From assembly GCA_016718845.1 (NCBI GenBank), contig JADKCK010000108.1, positions 14,826 through 78,825 on the forward strand: a stretch of DNA of 64,000 bases, in the 5' to 3' direction. The DNA is from Sphingobacteriales bacterium. Its GTDB lineage: Bacteria; Bacteroidota; Bacteroidia; Chitinophagales; UBA2359. The position numbers were made by a program, and so were the translations under genes. The notes beneath the pieces were generated by a model, which saw only the letters and a program-made list of their open reading frames with translations, made no database searches and had not been told where the DNA came from. Shown here piece after piece: positions 26,735 to 34,999 of the stretch; the first letter of the stretch is position 1; every line of letters starts with the position of its first letter.

Positions 26735-28009
26735 CTAGTTACATTCTGGGGCTTTTACGGTAATAGGTGTTAGTGCAGTACGTTGGCAGTTATACGGAGC
26801 CAAATCGTAGAGTTTGTTTGCAAACAAGTTTTCGGCATCTAAATTGCAAAATTTAGCAGCACCGTTGTTGGTAATACAAATACGTTTGGTAGCGTCGGCT
26901 TGGTAATCGCCGTTGGTAATACCATCGTATAAAATATCGGGGACATCGCCATTTTGGAACTGCAAGGCAACCAATGTGCCAATGGCATTGTTGGTAGCTG
27001 GTAGCTGGTTGGTGCGCGAAAAGGTATTATCGTGCAAATTAACCGCCCAAGTAAAGGGGCTATACAAGGGGTCGTTGTAGGCAAAGGCGGGGTTAAGGTA
27101 CGCAAACACTTCGTAGCTAACCAACATTACGCCACCTAAATTATTGTTGGTGATGGTGTTGTTATAAATTTCTACATTGTCGGCAGACATTAACATGATG
27201 CCCGTACCTACCGGCACATTGGCAACCATATTGCCCGGTGGAGCAAAATTAGCTCCATCGTTGCTTACCACATTGTTGTCAAAAACACGCACTACGCCGC
27301 CATTTTTTTTGGGCAGATTGGGCAAGTCAAATACCAACAAGCCACCTGTATTGTCGTGGGCATAATTGCCATATACATCGGCGTTAGAGGTATTTTCTAT
27401 TTCGATACCTGCTACGTTGCCTTCGGCTTCGGAGTTGCGCACAATTACCGTATCCGATTGCCCAACATAAACACCTGCATCTGATGCACCTTTTACGTAG
27501 CAACCATCAATCAAAACGCTAGTACTTGTTACCGGATACAAACCATAAGCACCATTTGTTGAGTCGGCAACCGACTCCCAGATAGTAGCCATGTCGCAGA
27601 AAGTTACGCCATGCGAGTCTTTCACTTTTATGGCATCGCCGGGTGTTTCTTTGATGGTAAAATCGCTGAACAAAACGTTGTTCATGTTGGTAGCAATAAT
27701 ACCCTCGGCACCTGCTGTTTGGTTGCCAAAGTTAAGTATGGTTTGGTCTTGCCCTACACCACGCAGCGTAAAATTGGTTTTGGCATCTACCGACAGGGTA
27801 CTAATAAAATTAAACGTGCCCGCTTGCAGTTCAATTATTTGTCCGTCGGTAACATTGATAAGTGCTGCTTGTACAGCCGATTGATCATCGGCAGAAGGCG
27901 AGATTTTGATAACGTTTTCGTCATCTTTGTCTTTGTCGCAACCATTAAATACAGTGGCAGTTATTGCTAGCAATAAAAAAGCTAAAGAAAGTAATTTTTT
28001 GTTAATCAT
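26735..28009 (-). CDS. Parallel beta-helix lipoprotein
   Basis: A lipoprotein signal MINKKLLSLAFLLLAITATVFNGC places the lipid on Cys24. The rest is a right-handed parallel beta-helix with repeated coils such as VLFSDFTIKETPGDAIKV, VLIDGCYVKGASDAGVYV, VIVRNSEAEGNVAGIEI, ADVYGNYAHDNTGGLLV and VEIYNNTITNNNLGGVML. This pattern fits the TIGR03805-like family of Bacteroidota and Proteobacteria, related to pectate-lyase folds. The catalytic role is unknown and no lyase active site is obvious. 424 residues, intact, outer-membrane anchored and probably surface-exposed. Confidence 0.82.
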   Translation of the reverse strand: MINKKLLSLAFLLLAITATVFNGCDKDKDDENVIKISPSADDQSAVQAALINVTDGQIIELQAGTFNFISTLSVDAKTNFTLRGVGQDQTILNFGNQTAGAEGIIATNMNNVLFSDFTIKETPGDAIKVKDSHGVTFCDMATIWESVADSTNGAYGLYPVTSTSVLIDGCYVKGASDAGVYVGQSDTVIVRNSEAEGNVAGIEIENTSNADVYGNYAHDNTGGLLVFDLPNLPKKNGGVVRVFDNNVVSNDGANFAPPGNMVANVPVGTGIMLMSADNVEIYNNTITNNNLGGVMLVSYEVFAYLNPAFAYNDPLYSPFTWAVNLHDNTFSRTNQLPATNNAIGTLVALQFQNGDVPDILYDGITNGDYQADATKRICITNNGAAKFCNLDAENLFANKLYDLAPYNCQRTALTPITVKAPECN

Positions 28010-28096
28010 AATTTTATGAATGATGAATAATGAATGATATACTTATAAATAAATAGCCGAGCCTAGTCAAAATAGTATAACTTGCGCTATCGGGCG

Positions 28097-28104
28097 CAAA
28101 TTTA
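28097..28104 (-). promoter_or_regulatory. -7 promoter box TAAATTTG (minus strand)
   Basis: The complement of CAAATTTA lies 87 bases before the beta-helix start and matches TAnnTTTG, giving a leader of about 80 bases. Confidence 0.5.
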
Positions 28105-28230
28105 GCAATTAAAGTAGATATTTTGGTGTAAACGAAAAAAAAAACTAAATTTTCTCCAAACGCTACCTTTCTCCTACTCTACTCAACAAATTATCCTAAA
28201 CACTCCCAAAGCGCACAATAGTTTAAAAAC

Positions 28231-28986
28231 ATGCAAGAATACGAAGAAATAAGCAATAATTTAATTTACGGTCGTCACCCAATTGTAGAGGCATTAGAAG
28301 AAGGACGCGGCTTTGACAAAATTTTTGTGCAACGCGGCATAGATTATGCGTTTAACAAAATGATTGAGCGTTTGGCTGCCGAACAAGACATACCCGTACA
28401 GGTGGTTCCGTTAGAAAAGATTAACCGCCTAACGCGCAAAAATCATCAAGGCGTAGCAGGGTTTTTATCGTTGATACCCTATTATAATTTAGATGACGTT
28501 TTAGCCGCAGCCTACGACCGTGGCGAAACACCTTTAATTTTGGTATGCGATGGCATTACCGATGTAGGCAATTTTGGGGCAATGGCACGGTCGGCGGCAT
28601 GTGCGGGCGTACACGGCATTGTAATAGCTAGCAAAGGAGCCGCAAGTATTAACCCCGAGGCAATGAAAGCATCGGCAGGGGCATTAAATCAAATACCGGT
28701 TTGCAAAGTGCGTTTTATTGACAAAGCACTGTATTATTTAAAAGAAAATGGTTTGCAAGTAATTGCTACAGCACTCGAAGGGGAAAAATACATACATCAA
28801 ACCGACCTAACAGTACCAACAGCTATTATAATGGGCTCTGAGGGTACAGGTGTAAGCCCCGCATTTTTAAAAATAGCCGATAATTTGGTTAAAATTCCAA
28901 TGGTTGGCAATTTCGATTCGTTTAATGTATCGGTAGCTACAGGTATTATTTTGTACGAAACCATTAGACAACGAAGGACAGATTAA
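28231..28986 (+). CDS. rlmB: 23S rRNA (guanosine-2'-O-)-methyltransferase RlmB
   Basis: A SpoU/TrmH-family SPOUT methyltransferase. RlmB modifies G2251 (E. coli numbering) of the peptidyl-transferase P-loop with S-adenosylmethionine. The N-terminal substrate-binding domain begins YGRHPIVEALEEGR, with VPLEKINRLTRKNHQGVAGF. The knot motifs are DGITDVGNFGAMARSAACAG (motif 1), IIMGSEGTGVSP (motif 2) and IPMVGNFDSFNVSVATGI (motif 3). 251 residues, intact. It is a single gene with a strong terminator. Confidence 0.93.
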   Translation: MQEYEEISNNLIYGRHPIVEALEEGRGFDKIFVQRGIDYAFNKMIERLAAEQDIPVQVVPLEKINRLTRKNHQGVAGFLSLIPYYNLDDVLAAAYDRGETPLILVCDGITDVGNFGAMARSAACAGVHGIVIASKGAASINPEAMKASAGALNQIPVCKVRFIDKALYYLKENGLQVIATALEGEKYIHQTDLTVPTAIIMGSEGTGVSPAFLKIADNLVKIPMVGNFDSFNVSVATGIILYETIRQRRTD

Positions 28987-29002
28987 CTATTTTGTGTAAA
29001 AT

Positions 29003-29039
29003 AAAAAGGGTGCTAACTTTTTGAGTTAGCACCCTTTTT
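29003..29039 (+). terminator. Rho-independent terminator
   Basis: AAAAAGGGTGCTAACT pairs with AGTTAGCACCCTTTTT around TTTTG, with extra T residues after it. Confidence 0.95.
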
Positions 29040-29082
29040 TTGAGTGAATTTTGAAACTAATCAGACGACATAACCTAAAATA

Positions 29083-29511
29083 TTACTTTACTTCTTTTGC
29101 ATAACTAGGCTGAGTTGCTACAGCAAAATTATTTTTTGTAATAACAGTATTAGCTTTAGTCGTTGTACGTTGCAAAATAGCGTGTAAAACTTCAGGTTTC
29201 GATTTGTTGGCAGTAGATATAGTTCGTATATCTTCTTTCTTTCCATTCTCATCAGTCAAAATTAAATTATAACTTTTATCAGCTTCAAGTTTAAAATAAA
29301 ATTGACCGTCGCTAGACGTAGTAAACTGTTTTTTGACACCTGTGTTCAGCTCTATCAATGTTACTACAGCATTATGAACAGGTGTCTGTGAATTTTGCTC
29401 AATGGCAATACCAATTAATACAAGTTTAGCATCTAATTTGGTAGTGCTTGCAAAAAGAGAGATAATGTTAAATAACATTACAAATGCGAGAAGAATTAAT
29501 TGCTTCATCAT
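29083..29511 (-). CDS. Secreted protein with carboxypeptidase-regulatory-like domain
   Basis: A signal peptide (MMKQLILLAFVMLFNIISLFA) leads to a small beta-sandwich: IAIEQNSQTPVHNAVVTLIE, TSSDGQFYFKLEADKSYNLIL. This is the transthyretin-like/CarboxypepD_reg pattern. A short basic tail follows. 142 residues, intact. Such small periplasmic or surface proteins are common in Bacteroidota and their role is unknown. Either of the first two Met codons can be the start. Confidence 0.6.
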   Translation of the reverse strand: MMKQLILLAFVMLFNIISLFASTTKLDAKLVLIGIAIEQNSQTPVHNAVVTLIELNTGVKKQFTTSSDGQFYFKLEADKSYNLILTDENGKKEDIRTISTANKSKPEVLHAILQRTTTKANTVITKNNFAVATQPSYAKEVK

Positions 29512-29615
29512 ACTAATTCAAATTTAGGGGGGGGAATTAAAGTGTATCGGGATATTGTTAGACAGTAAAAATAGGGGGTTATTCACAAACAAAGCCTTTG
29601 ACGACTTTTCCGTGA

Positions 29616-29647
29616 CAAAGTTACAACATTTCTCTCGAAAAATCAAA
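29616..29647 (-). promoter_or_regulatory. Promoter TTTG-N20-TAACTTTG (minus strand)
   Basis: The complement of CAAAGTTA (29616-29623) is TAACTTTG, and the complement of CAAA at 29644-29647 gives TTTG exactly 20 bases upstream. It drives the small secreted protein. Confidence 0.7.
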
Positions 29648-29920
29648 CTTTTTTTTGTTTTTTTTGCAAAAAAATAAAAAGTTCAACTAAACAAGAACAA
29701 CATTGCGAGCAAAATAATTGATGTTAATTTTGTGTGTTATTATTTTTCTAAATCAACTTAAACACACACAACAAGCTAACTTACAGGCTATTATAAATAA
29801 AGAAAAATAAAAATAAACTTAAAAAATAAAATCAATTTTCAATTAAAAAATAGTCAAGCTATTTTGTAAAAAAAAATTTTCACAAAAAAATCAAAATTTA
29901 ATAGTCAAGCCCGAAACTTT
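29648..29920. other. AT-rich intergenic stretch
   Basis: Very A/T-rich, with long A- and T-runs and the word AATAGTCAAGC repeated (29848-29858 and 29900-29910). I see no gene and no conserved structure. Confidence 0.5.
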
Positions 29921-29923
29921 AAT

Positions 29924-29969
29924 CAAAAATAGCCGTAGCGAAAGAAAAACCTTCGTTACGGCTATTTTT
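29924..29969 (-). terminator. Rho-independent terminator of rfbB
   Basis: AAAAATAGCCGTAGCGAA pairs with TTCGTTACGGCTATTTTT (18 bp, one mismatch), eight bases after the rfbB stop. Confidence 0.9.
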
Positions 29970-29976
29970 AGTATTT

Positions 29977-31029
29977 TTATTTAACACCATATTGTTGGTC
30001 GTAATACTGTTGATATTGCCCCGATGTTACATGTTGCAACCATTCGTCGTTGGCTAAATACCAATCTACGGTACGTTCTAAGCCTTCTTCAAATTGTATC
30101 GAGGGTTGCCAATTTAGTTCGTTTTTTATTTTGGTCGCATCAATGGCATAACGGCGGTCGTGTCCGGCTCGGTCTTTTACGTAGGTAATCAACTCGGCAG
30201 ATTCGCCTTCGCGTCTGTTTAGTTTTTTATCCATAATGCTGCACAACAGGTTTATCAAGTCTATATTTTTCCACTCGTTGTGTCCGCCAATATTGTACGT
30301 TTGTCCTACTTTACCCGTATGAAACACCAAATCAATGGCAGCGGCATGGTCTTCTACCCAAAGCCAATCGCGGGTATATTTTCCGTCGCCATAAATGGGT
30401 ACTGCTTTTTTGTTTTTGATGTTGTTGATAGCCAACGGAATTAGTTTTTCGGGAAATTGATACGAGCCGTAATTGTTTGAGCAATTGGTCATAACAATTG
30501 GCAAACCGTAGGTGTGGTGATAGGCACTAACTAAATGGTCGGAGCTTGCCTTCGAGGACGAGTAAGGCGAGCGAGGGTCGTAGGCGGTTGTTTCGTAGAA
30601 AAAACCTTCGTCGCCCAGCGAGCCATACACTTCGTCGGTTGATACATGATAAAATAATTTGCCTGCCATGTTGCCCAACCAAGTAGTTTTGGCAGCATTT
30701 AGCAAATTAACCGTACCAATAATATTAGTATAAATAAAGTCCATTGGACTAACAATTGACCTATCTACATGCGACTCGGCAGCCAAGTGTATCACCGCAT
30801 CAAATTGATGTTGGCTAAATAATTGGTTAATAAAATTGGTATCTACAATATCGCCCTTTAAAAAAGTGTAATTTGGGGCATGTTCTACATCTCGCAGGTT
30901 TTCGAGGTTGCCCGCATAAGTTAGCTTATCTAAATTATAGATGTGGTATTGCGGATATTTATTTACTAACAAACGCACTACATGCGAGCCAATAAAACCA
31001 GCTCCGCCGGTAACTAATATTTTTTGCAC
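29977..31029 (-). CDS. rfbB: dTDP-glucose 4,6-dehydratase
   Basis: Converts dTDP-glucose to dTDP-4-keto-6-deoxyglucose, the branch point to dTDP-rhamnose and other deoxysugars. NAD motif TGGAGFIGSHV, HLAAESHVDRSI, active-site STDEVYGSLG with the Asp-Glu pair, and YSSSKASSDHLV. No ATG fits; a GTG at 31029 (VQKILVTGG) gives 350 residues, the normal length, and an earlier in-frame extension looks non-coding because it runs into the repeat element. rfbA, rfbC and rfbD are not in the window. Confidence 0.92.
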   Translation of the reverse strand: MQKILVTGGAGFIGSHVVRLLVNKYPQYHIYNLDKLTYAGNLENLRDVEHAPNYTFLKGDIVDTNFINQLFSQHQFDAVIHLAAESHVDRSIVSPMDFIYTNIIGTVNLLNAAKTTWLGNMAGKLFYHVSTDEVYGSLGDEGFFYETTAYDPRSPYSSSKASSDHLVSAYHHTYGLPIVMTNCSNNYGSYQFPEKLIPLAINNIKNKKAVPIYGDGKYTRDWLWVEDHAAAIDLVFHTGKVGQTYNIGGHNEWKNIDLINLLCSIMDKKLNRREGESAELITYVKDRAGHDRRYAIDATKIKNELNWQPSIQFEEGLERTVDWYLANDEWLQHVTSGQYQQYYDQQYGVK

Positions 31030-31113
31030 AGTTAATGCTTTTTTATTAAAAAAGAGTAGATGATTTTGGGGCTGTCGGCGTATATCCTGACAATTGCAAT
31101 ACAAAGGCTTGCT

Positions 31114-31195
31114 TGCCCCGCTTAACGCGGAATATGTCTTTTTTGGGGGTGATGCTTGGCACTCCCTAAGTTGACTAGTTGGTGGCACCCCCAGT
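31114..31195 (+). repeat. 85-bp hairpin element, copy A3
   Basis: CCCCGCTTAACGCGG, then TTTTTTGGGGGTGATGCTTGG and GGTGGCACCCCCAG. The middle is closer to copy A4 than to A1/A2. Confidence 0.85.
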
Positions 31196-31258
31196 GCACT
31201 GTTTGCACAAACGCCCAAACAATTGTTGTTAGGTTGTGTATTTTAGGTTGTAGATTTG

Positions 31259-31395
31259 GGCAGGCAGCAGAGCGGCGTGAAGTCCGCCAACTGCTAACTG
31301 TAGGGTTTGGGCAGGCAGAAAACCGCGACTTTTGAACAAGTAAATGCGTGTTGATGGCTGCCCTATTTTTCTCCAAAAACCTTTTTTAAAACCCT
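31259..31395 (+). repeat. 135-bp dispersed repeat, copy B1
   Basis: It shares AGCGGCGTGAAGTCCGCCAA and CTGCTAACT, then AGGCAGAAAACxGCGACT, with 52296-52432, followed by a similar T-rich end (TTTTTCTCCAAAAA versus TTTTTTCCCAAAAA). GGCGTGAAGTCCGCC is itself a hairpin. Confidence 0.75.
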
Positions 31396-31408
31396 TTTGG
31401 TTATTGCG

Positions 31409-32362
31409 TTATCTAAGTTCGCCGCCTTTTTCTACCACCGATTTAAAATATTCGTAGGTGATAGCAATGCCTTCTTTACGCGACACTTTTGGCTCCCAGC
31501 CCAGTAGTTGTTTGGCAAGTGTTATGTCGGGTTGGCGTTGTTTGGGGTCGTCTTTGGGTAGTGGTTCGCAGGTTAATTTTGATGCGGCGCCAGTTAGTTG
31601 CAATACCTCTTCGGCAAGTTGTTTGATGGGTATTTCGTCGGGGTTGCCAATATTTACGGGGTGTGGATAATCGCTTAGTAATAGGCGATAAATGCCGTCT
31701 ACCAAATCGCTTACGTAGCAAAAGGCGCGGGTTTGCATGCCATCGCCAAAAAGAGTAATATCTTTATTGGTTAATGCTTGATACATAAAAGCGGGCAAGG
31801 CGCGTCCGTCGTGCAGGCGCATACGGGGTCCATAGGTATTAAATATGCGTACAATGCGTGTTTCTAAGCCATGAAAAGTGTGGTAAGCCATTGTTATGGC
31901 TTCTTGAAAACGTTTGGCTTCGTCGTATACGCCACGCGGACCAACGGGGTTTACGTGTCCCCAATAGGTTTCGCGCTGTGGGTGTTCTTCGGGGTCGCCG
32001 TACACCTCGGAGGTAGAAGCCACCAAGATACGTGCTTTTTTAGCTAGTGCCAATCCCAACAAATTATGGGTACCCAACGAGCCTACTTTTAGGGTTTGGA
32101 TGGGCATTTTTAGGTAGTCGATGGGGCTTGCTGGCGATGCGAAGTGTAAGATATAATCTAGTTCGCCGGGTACGTGTACAAAACGGCTTACGTCGTGGTG
32201 ATAAAAGGTAAATTGTGGCAGCGGAAAAAGGTGTTCGATGTTGCTTAGGCTGCCAGTTAATAGATTGTCCATGCCAATGACTTGGTAGCCTTCGGCAATA
32301 AATTTATCGCAGAGGTGCGAGCCTAAAAAGCCTGCTGCACCTGTTATTAGTACGCGTTTCAT
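31409..32362 (-). CDS. uxs: UDP-glucuronate decarboxylase (UDP-xylose synthase)
   Basis: Decarboxylates UDP-glucuronate to UDP-xylose with bound NAD. NAD motif TGAAGFLGSH, HFASPASPIDYLKMPIQTLK (family hallmark), STSEVYGDPEEHPQRE, YDEAKRFQEA with Tyr/Lys, and RIFNTYGPRMRLHDGRALP. 317 residues, intact. The ugd gene that makes UDP-glucuronate lies just upstream on the same strand (57 bases), so the two steps are neighbours. Confidence 0.92.
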   Translation of the reverse strand: MKRVLITGAAGFLGSHLCDKFIAEGYQVIGMDNLLTGSLSNIEHLFPLPQFTFYHHDVSRFVHVPGELDYILHFASPASPIDYLKMPIQTLKVGSLGTHNLLGLALAKKARILVASTSEVYGDPEEHPQRETYWGHVNPVGPRGVYDEAKRFQEAITMAYHTFHGLETRIVRIFNTYGPRMRLHDGRALPAFMYQALTNKDITLFGDGMQTRAFCYVSDLVDGIYRLLLSDYPHPVNIGNPDEIPIKQLAEEVLQLTGAASKLTCEPLPKDDPKQRQPDITLAKQLLGWEPKVSRKEGIAITYEYFKSVVEKGGELR

Positions 32363-32419
32363 GTATGTGTGTTGTTTTTATTAGCAAGGGTATTTTGTTT
32401 AAGTAAGCACGATATATGG

Positions 32420-33766
32420 TTATGCTTTAATTTTTGCAAAACCGATGGGTAGTTGGGCTTTTACGAGGGGGCGTCCGATACTACGATAATAAAAGCCTGT
32501 TTGGCGCATTTCTTCGAGGTTATATAGGTTTCTACCGTCAAAAATTACTTTTCCGAGCATTAATTTCGCCATTCGCTCAAAGTCGGGCGAGCGAAATTCT
32601 TGCCATTCGGTGGCAATAATTAGTGCATCGGCTCCTTCTAATGCTCGATATTGGTCGTCGGCATATTCGATGGTATCGCCCAAAACTTGTTGGGTGTTTT
32701 CGGTGGCTTGTGGGTCGAAGGCGGTAACGGTGGCTCCGGCTTGTAGTAGTTCGTCGATGATATAAAGTGCCGATGCTTCGCGTATGTCGTCGGTATTGGC
32801 TTTAAATGCCAATCCCCAAACGGCGAAGTGTCTGCCTGCTAAGTTGTAGTTAAAATAATCTTTTATTTTATCTATCAAAATAATACGTTGTTGTTCGTTT
32901 ACGTCTATAACTGAGTTTAGTAGTTTAAAGTCGTAATCGTGTTTTTGGGCTATCATTGCCAATGCCGATACATCTTTTGGGAAACAGCTACCGCCAAAGC
33001 CAATGCCCGGATATAGGAACTGTTTGCCGATGCGGTGGTCGCTTCCAATACCTTTGCGCACCATATCTACGTCGGCTCCTACGCGGTCGCATAGGTTAGC
33101 TACTTCGTTCATAAAGGTTATGCGGGTGGCAAGATATGCGTTGGCGGCGTATTTGGTCATTTCGGCGCTGCGCTCGTCCATTAGGTAAATGGGGTTGCCT
33201 TGTCGTACAAAAGGTTCGTAAAGGCGTTTCATTATTAGGGCGGCTTTGTCGCTGCTTGTACCTACCACAACGCGGTCGGGTTTCATAAAATCTTCTACGG
33301 CTACTCCTTCGCGCAAAAATTCGGGGTTTGATACGACATCAAACTCAACGGTGGCGTTTTTGGCAACTGCGTTGTATACTAGTTCGGCGGTGCCAACGGG
33401 TACGGTGCTTTTGTTGACAATTACTTTGTATCGGTCGATAATTTTGCCTAAATCTTCGGCTACGCCCAATACGTATTGTAGGTCTGCCGAGCCATCGGCG
33501 CCGGGCGGAGTGGGTAATGCCAAAAAGATAACATCGCCTTCGGCAACGGCGGGTGCTAGTTGTGTGGTAAAGCTAAGGCGACCTGCGCGTAGGTTGCGCT
33601 CAAAAAGGATATCCAAGCCGGGTTCAAAAATAGTTATTTTGCCCGATTGTAGTTTTTGTACTTTGTTTTCGTCTATGTCTACGCCAACAACGTGGTTGCC
33701 CATTTCGGCAAAACAGGTGGCAGTAACTAAGCCTACATAGCCCGAACCTATGACTGTAATATTCAT
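32420..33766 (-). CDS. ugd: UDP-glucose 6-dehydrogenase
   Basis: Oxidises UDP-glucose to UDP-glucuronate with two NAD. N-terminal MNITVIGSGYVGLVTATCFA, the central SNPEFLREGVAVEDFMKPDR, the catalytic Cys in GIGFGGSCFPKDVSAL, and WGLAFKANTDDIREA in the C-terminal domain. 448 residues, intact. The A/T-rich leader contains TTGTAAATTGTAAATTATAA repeats. It is probably transcribed with uxs. Confidence 0.94.
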   Translation of the reverse strand: MNITVIGSGYVGLVTATCFAEMGNHVVGVDIDENKVQKLQSGKITIFEPGLDILFERNLRAGRLSFTTQLAPAVAEGDVIFLALPTPPGADGSADLQYVLGVAEDLGKIIDRYKVIVNKSTVPVGTAELVYNAVAKNATVEFDVVSNPEFLREGVAVEDFMKPDRVVVGTSSDKAALIMKRLYEPFVRQGNPIYLMDERSAEMTKYAANAYLATRITFMNEVANLCDRVGADVDMVRKGIGSDHRIGKQFLYPGIGFGGSCFPKDVSALAMIAQKHDYDFKLLNSVIDVNEQQRIILIDKIKDYFNYNLAGRHFAVWGLAFKANTDDIREASALYIIDELLQAGATVTAFDPQATENTQQVLGDTIEYADDQYRALEGADALIIATEWQEFRSPDFERMAKLMLGKVIFDGRNLYNLEEMRQTGFYYRSIGRPLVKAQLPIGFAKIKA

Positions 33767-33851
33767 TTAATTGTAAATTGTAAATTATAAATTGTAAATT
33801 GCTTTTTTGCAATATTCGCAATTATTTAGTTTTAGTTTTTTTGCGTAGCTA

Positions 33852-34988
33852 CTAGCTAATTTGTGCCGCTAACGTTATTACGGTATCTGCAATATATTGG
33901 CATTGCTCTTGTGTTAGCTCGGTGTGCATGGGCAGCGATATGGTTTGTGCGGCGGCATATTCTGTATGACGTAAACTTCCTGATTTGTAACCTAAATATT
34001 GGTAAGCTTTTTGCAAATGTACCGGAATTGGGTAATAAATCATGGTGGGTATGCCTTTTTGCTCTAATGCTTGTTTTAGTTGGTCGCGGTTGCCCTGTAT
34101 ATATATGGTATACTGATGAAAAACGTGCGATGAATAGCTTGTCCGTTGGGGTATTTTGATGTTGGGATGTTGTGCAAAAGCGGCGTCGTAGTAGGCGGCG
34201 GCTTGTTGACGAGCGGCGATATATTGGTCGAGATGTGGCAGTTTGGCAGCTAACACAACTGCCTGAATACCATCTAAACGCGAGTTAATGCCTACTACGT
34301 CCGAGTCGTATTTTACGCGCTGTCCGTGGTTGGCTATTAAGTGCATTTGTTGTGCCAAGTGTGGGTTGTTGGTAAATACGGCTCCACCATCGCCATAACA
34401 GCCTAAGTTTTTTGATGGATAAAACGAGGTGCAACCAATATCGCCAATAGTACCTGTTTTTTGGGTAGTGCCGTTGGTATAATAATAATTGGCTCCTATG
34501 GCTTGGGCATTATCTTCTATTACATATAGCTTATGTTTTTTGGCGATAGCCATAATGGTTTCCATGTCGGCGCTTTGTCCAAATAAGTGGACGGGGATAA
34601 TTACGCGTGTGCGGTTTGTGATAGCTGCCGCTATTTGGGCGGTGTCTATGGTAAAGGTATCGGGGTCAATATCTACAAAAACAGGTTTTAAACCCAATAG
34701 GGCTATTACTTCGGCGGTGGCTACAAAGGTGTGCGAGGCGGTAATGATTTCGTCGCCCTGTTGTAGGTTAAGTGCCATAAGTGCAATTTGAAGGGCATCG
34801 GTGCCATTGCCACAAGGTATAACGCTATTGCTATGCAAGTATTGTGCCAAATTAGCGGCAAAATCTTGCACTGCTTTGCCGCCTATAAAAGCGGTATTGT
34901 TGATGATGTTGGCAATAGCCTCGTCTATCTGTGGTTTTAATTTTAGGTACTGACCGCGCAGGTCTACCATTTGAATGTTGGGATACAT
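33852..34988 (-). CDS. DegT/DnrJ/EryC1/StrS sugar aminotransferase
   Basis: A PLP enzyme that aminates keto-sugar nucleotides. The Lys forming the Schiff base is in TSFYPSKNLGCYGDGGAV; the N-terminal motif is MVDLRGQYLKLKPQID; CGNGTDALQIAL binds the phosphate; ASHTFVATAEVI and VIEDNAQAIGA are typical. It resembles the WbpE-like subgroup acting at C3 of a UDP-sugar, but RfbB-product aminotransferases look similar, so the substrate stays open. 378 residues, intact. Confidence 0.88.
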   Translation of the reverse strand: MYPNIQMVDLRGQYLKLKPQIDEAIANIINNTAFIGGKAVQDFAANLAQYLHSNSVIPCGNGTDALQIALMALNLQQGDEIITASHTFVATAEVIALLGLKPVFVDIDPDTFTIDTAQIAAAITNRTRVIIPVHLFGQSADMETIMAIAKKHKLYVIEDNAQAIGANYYYTNGTTQKTGTIGDIGCTSFYPSKNLGCYGDGGAVFTNNPHLAQQMHLIANHGQRVKYDSDVVGINSRLDGIQAVVLAAKLPHLDQYIAARQQAAAYYDAAFAQHPNIKIPQRTSYSSHVFHQYTIYIQGNRDQLKQALEQKGIPTMIYYPIPVHLQKAYQYLGYKSGSLRHTEYAAAQTISLPMHTELTQEQCQYIADTVITLAAQIS

Positions 34989-34999
34989 TTTTTTGTTTT

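Noticed and set aside
31030..31218. N-terminal extension of RfbB
   Set aside because: The extra frame runs through the A3 hairpin element and lacks family similarity; the GTG at 31029 gives the normal length.
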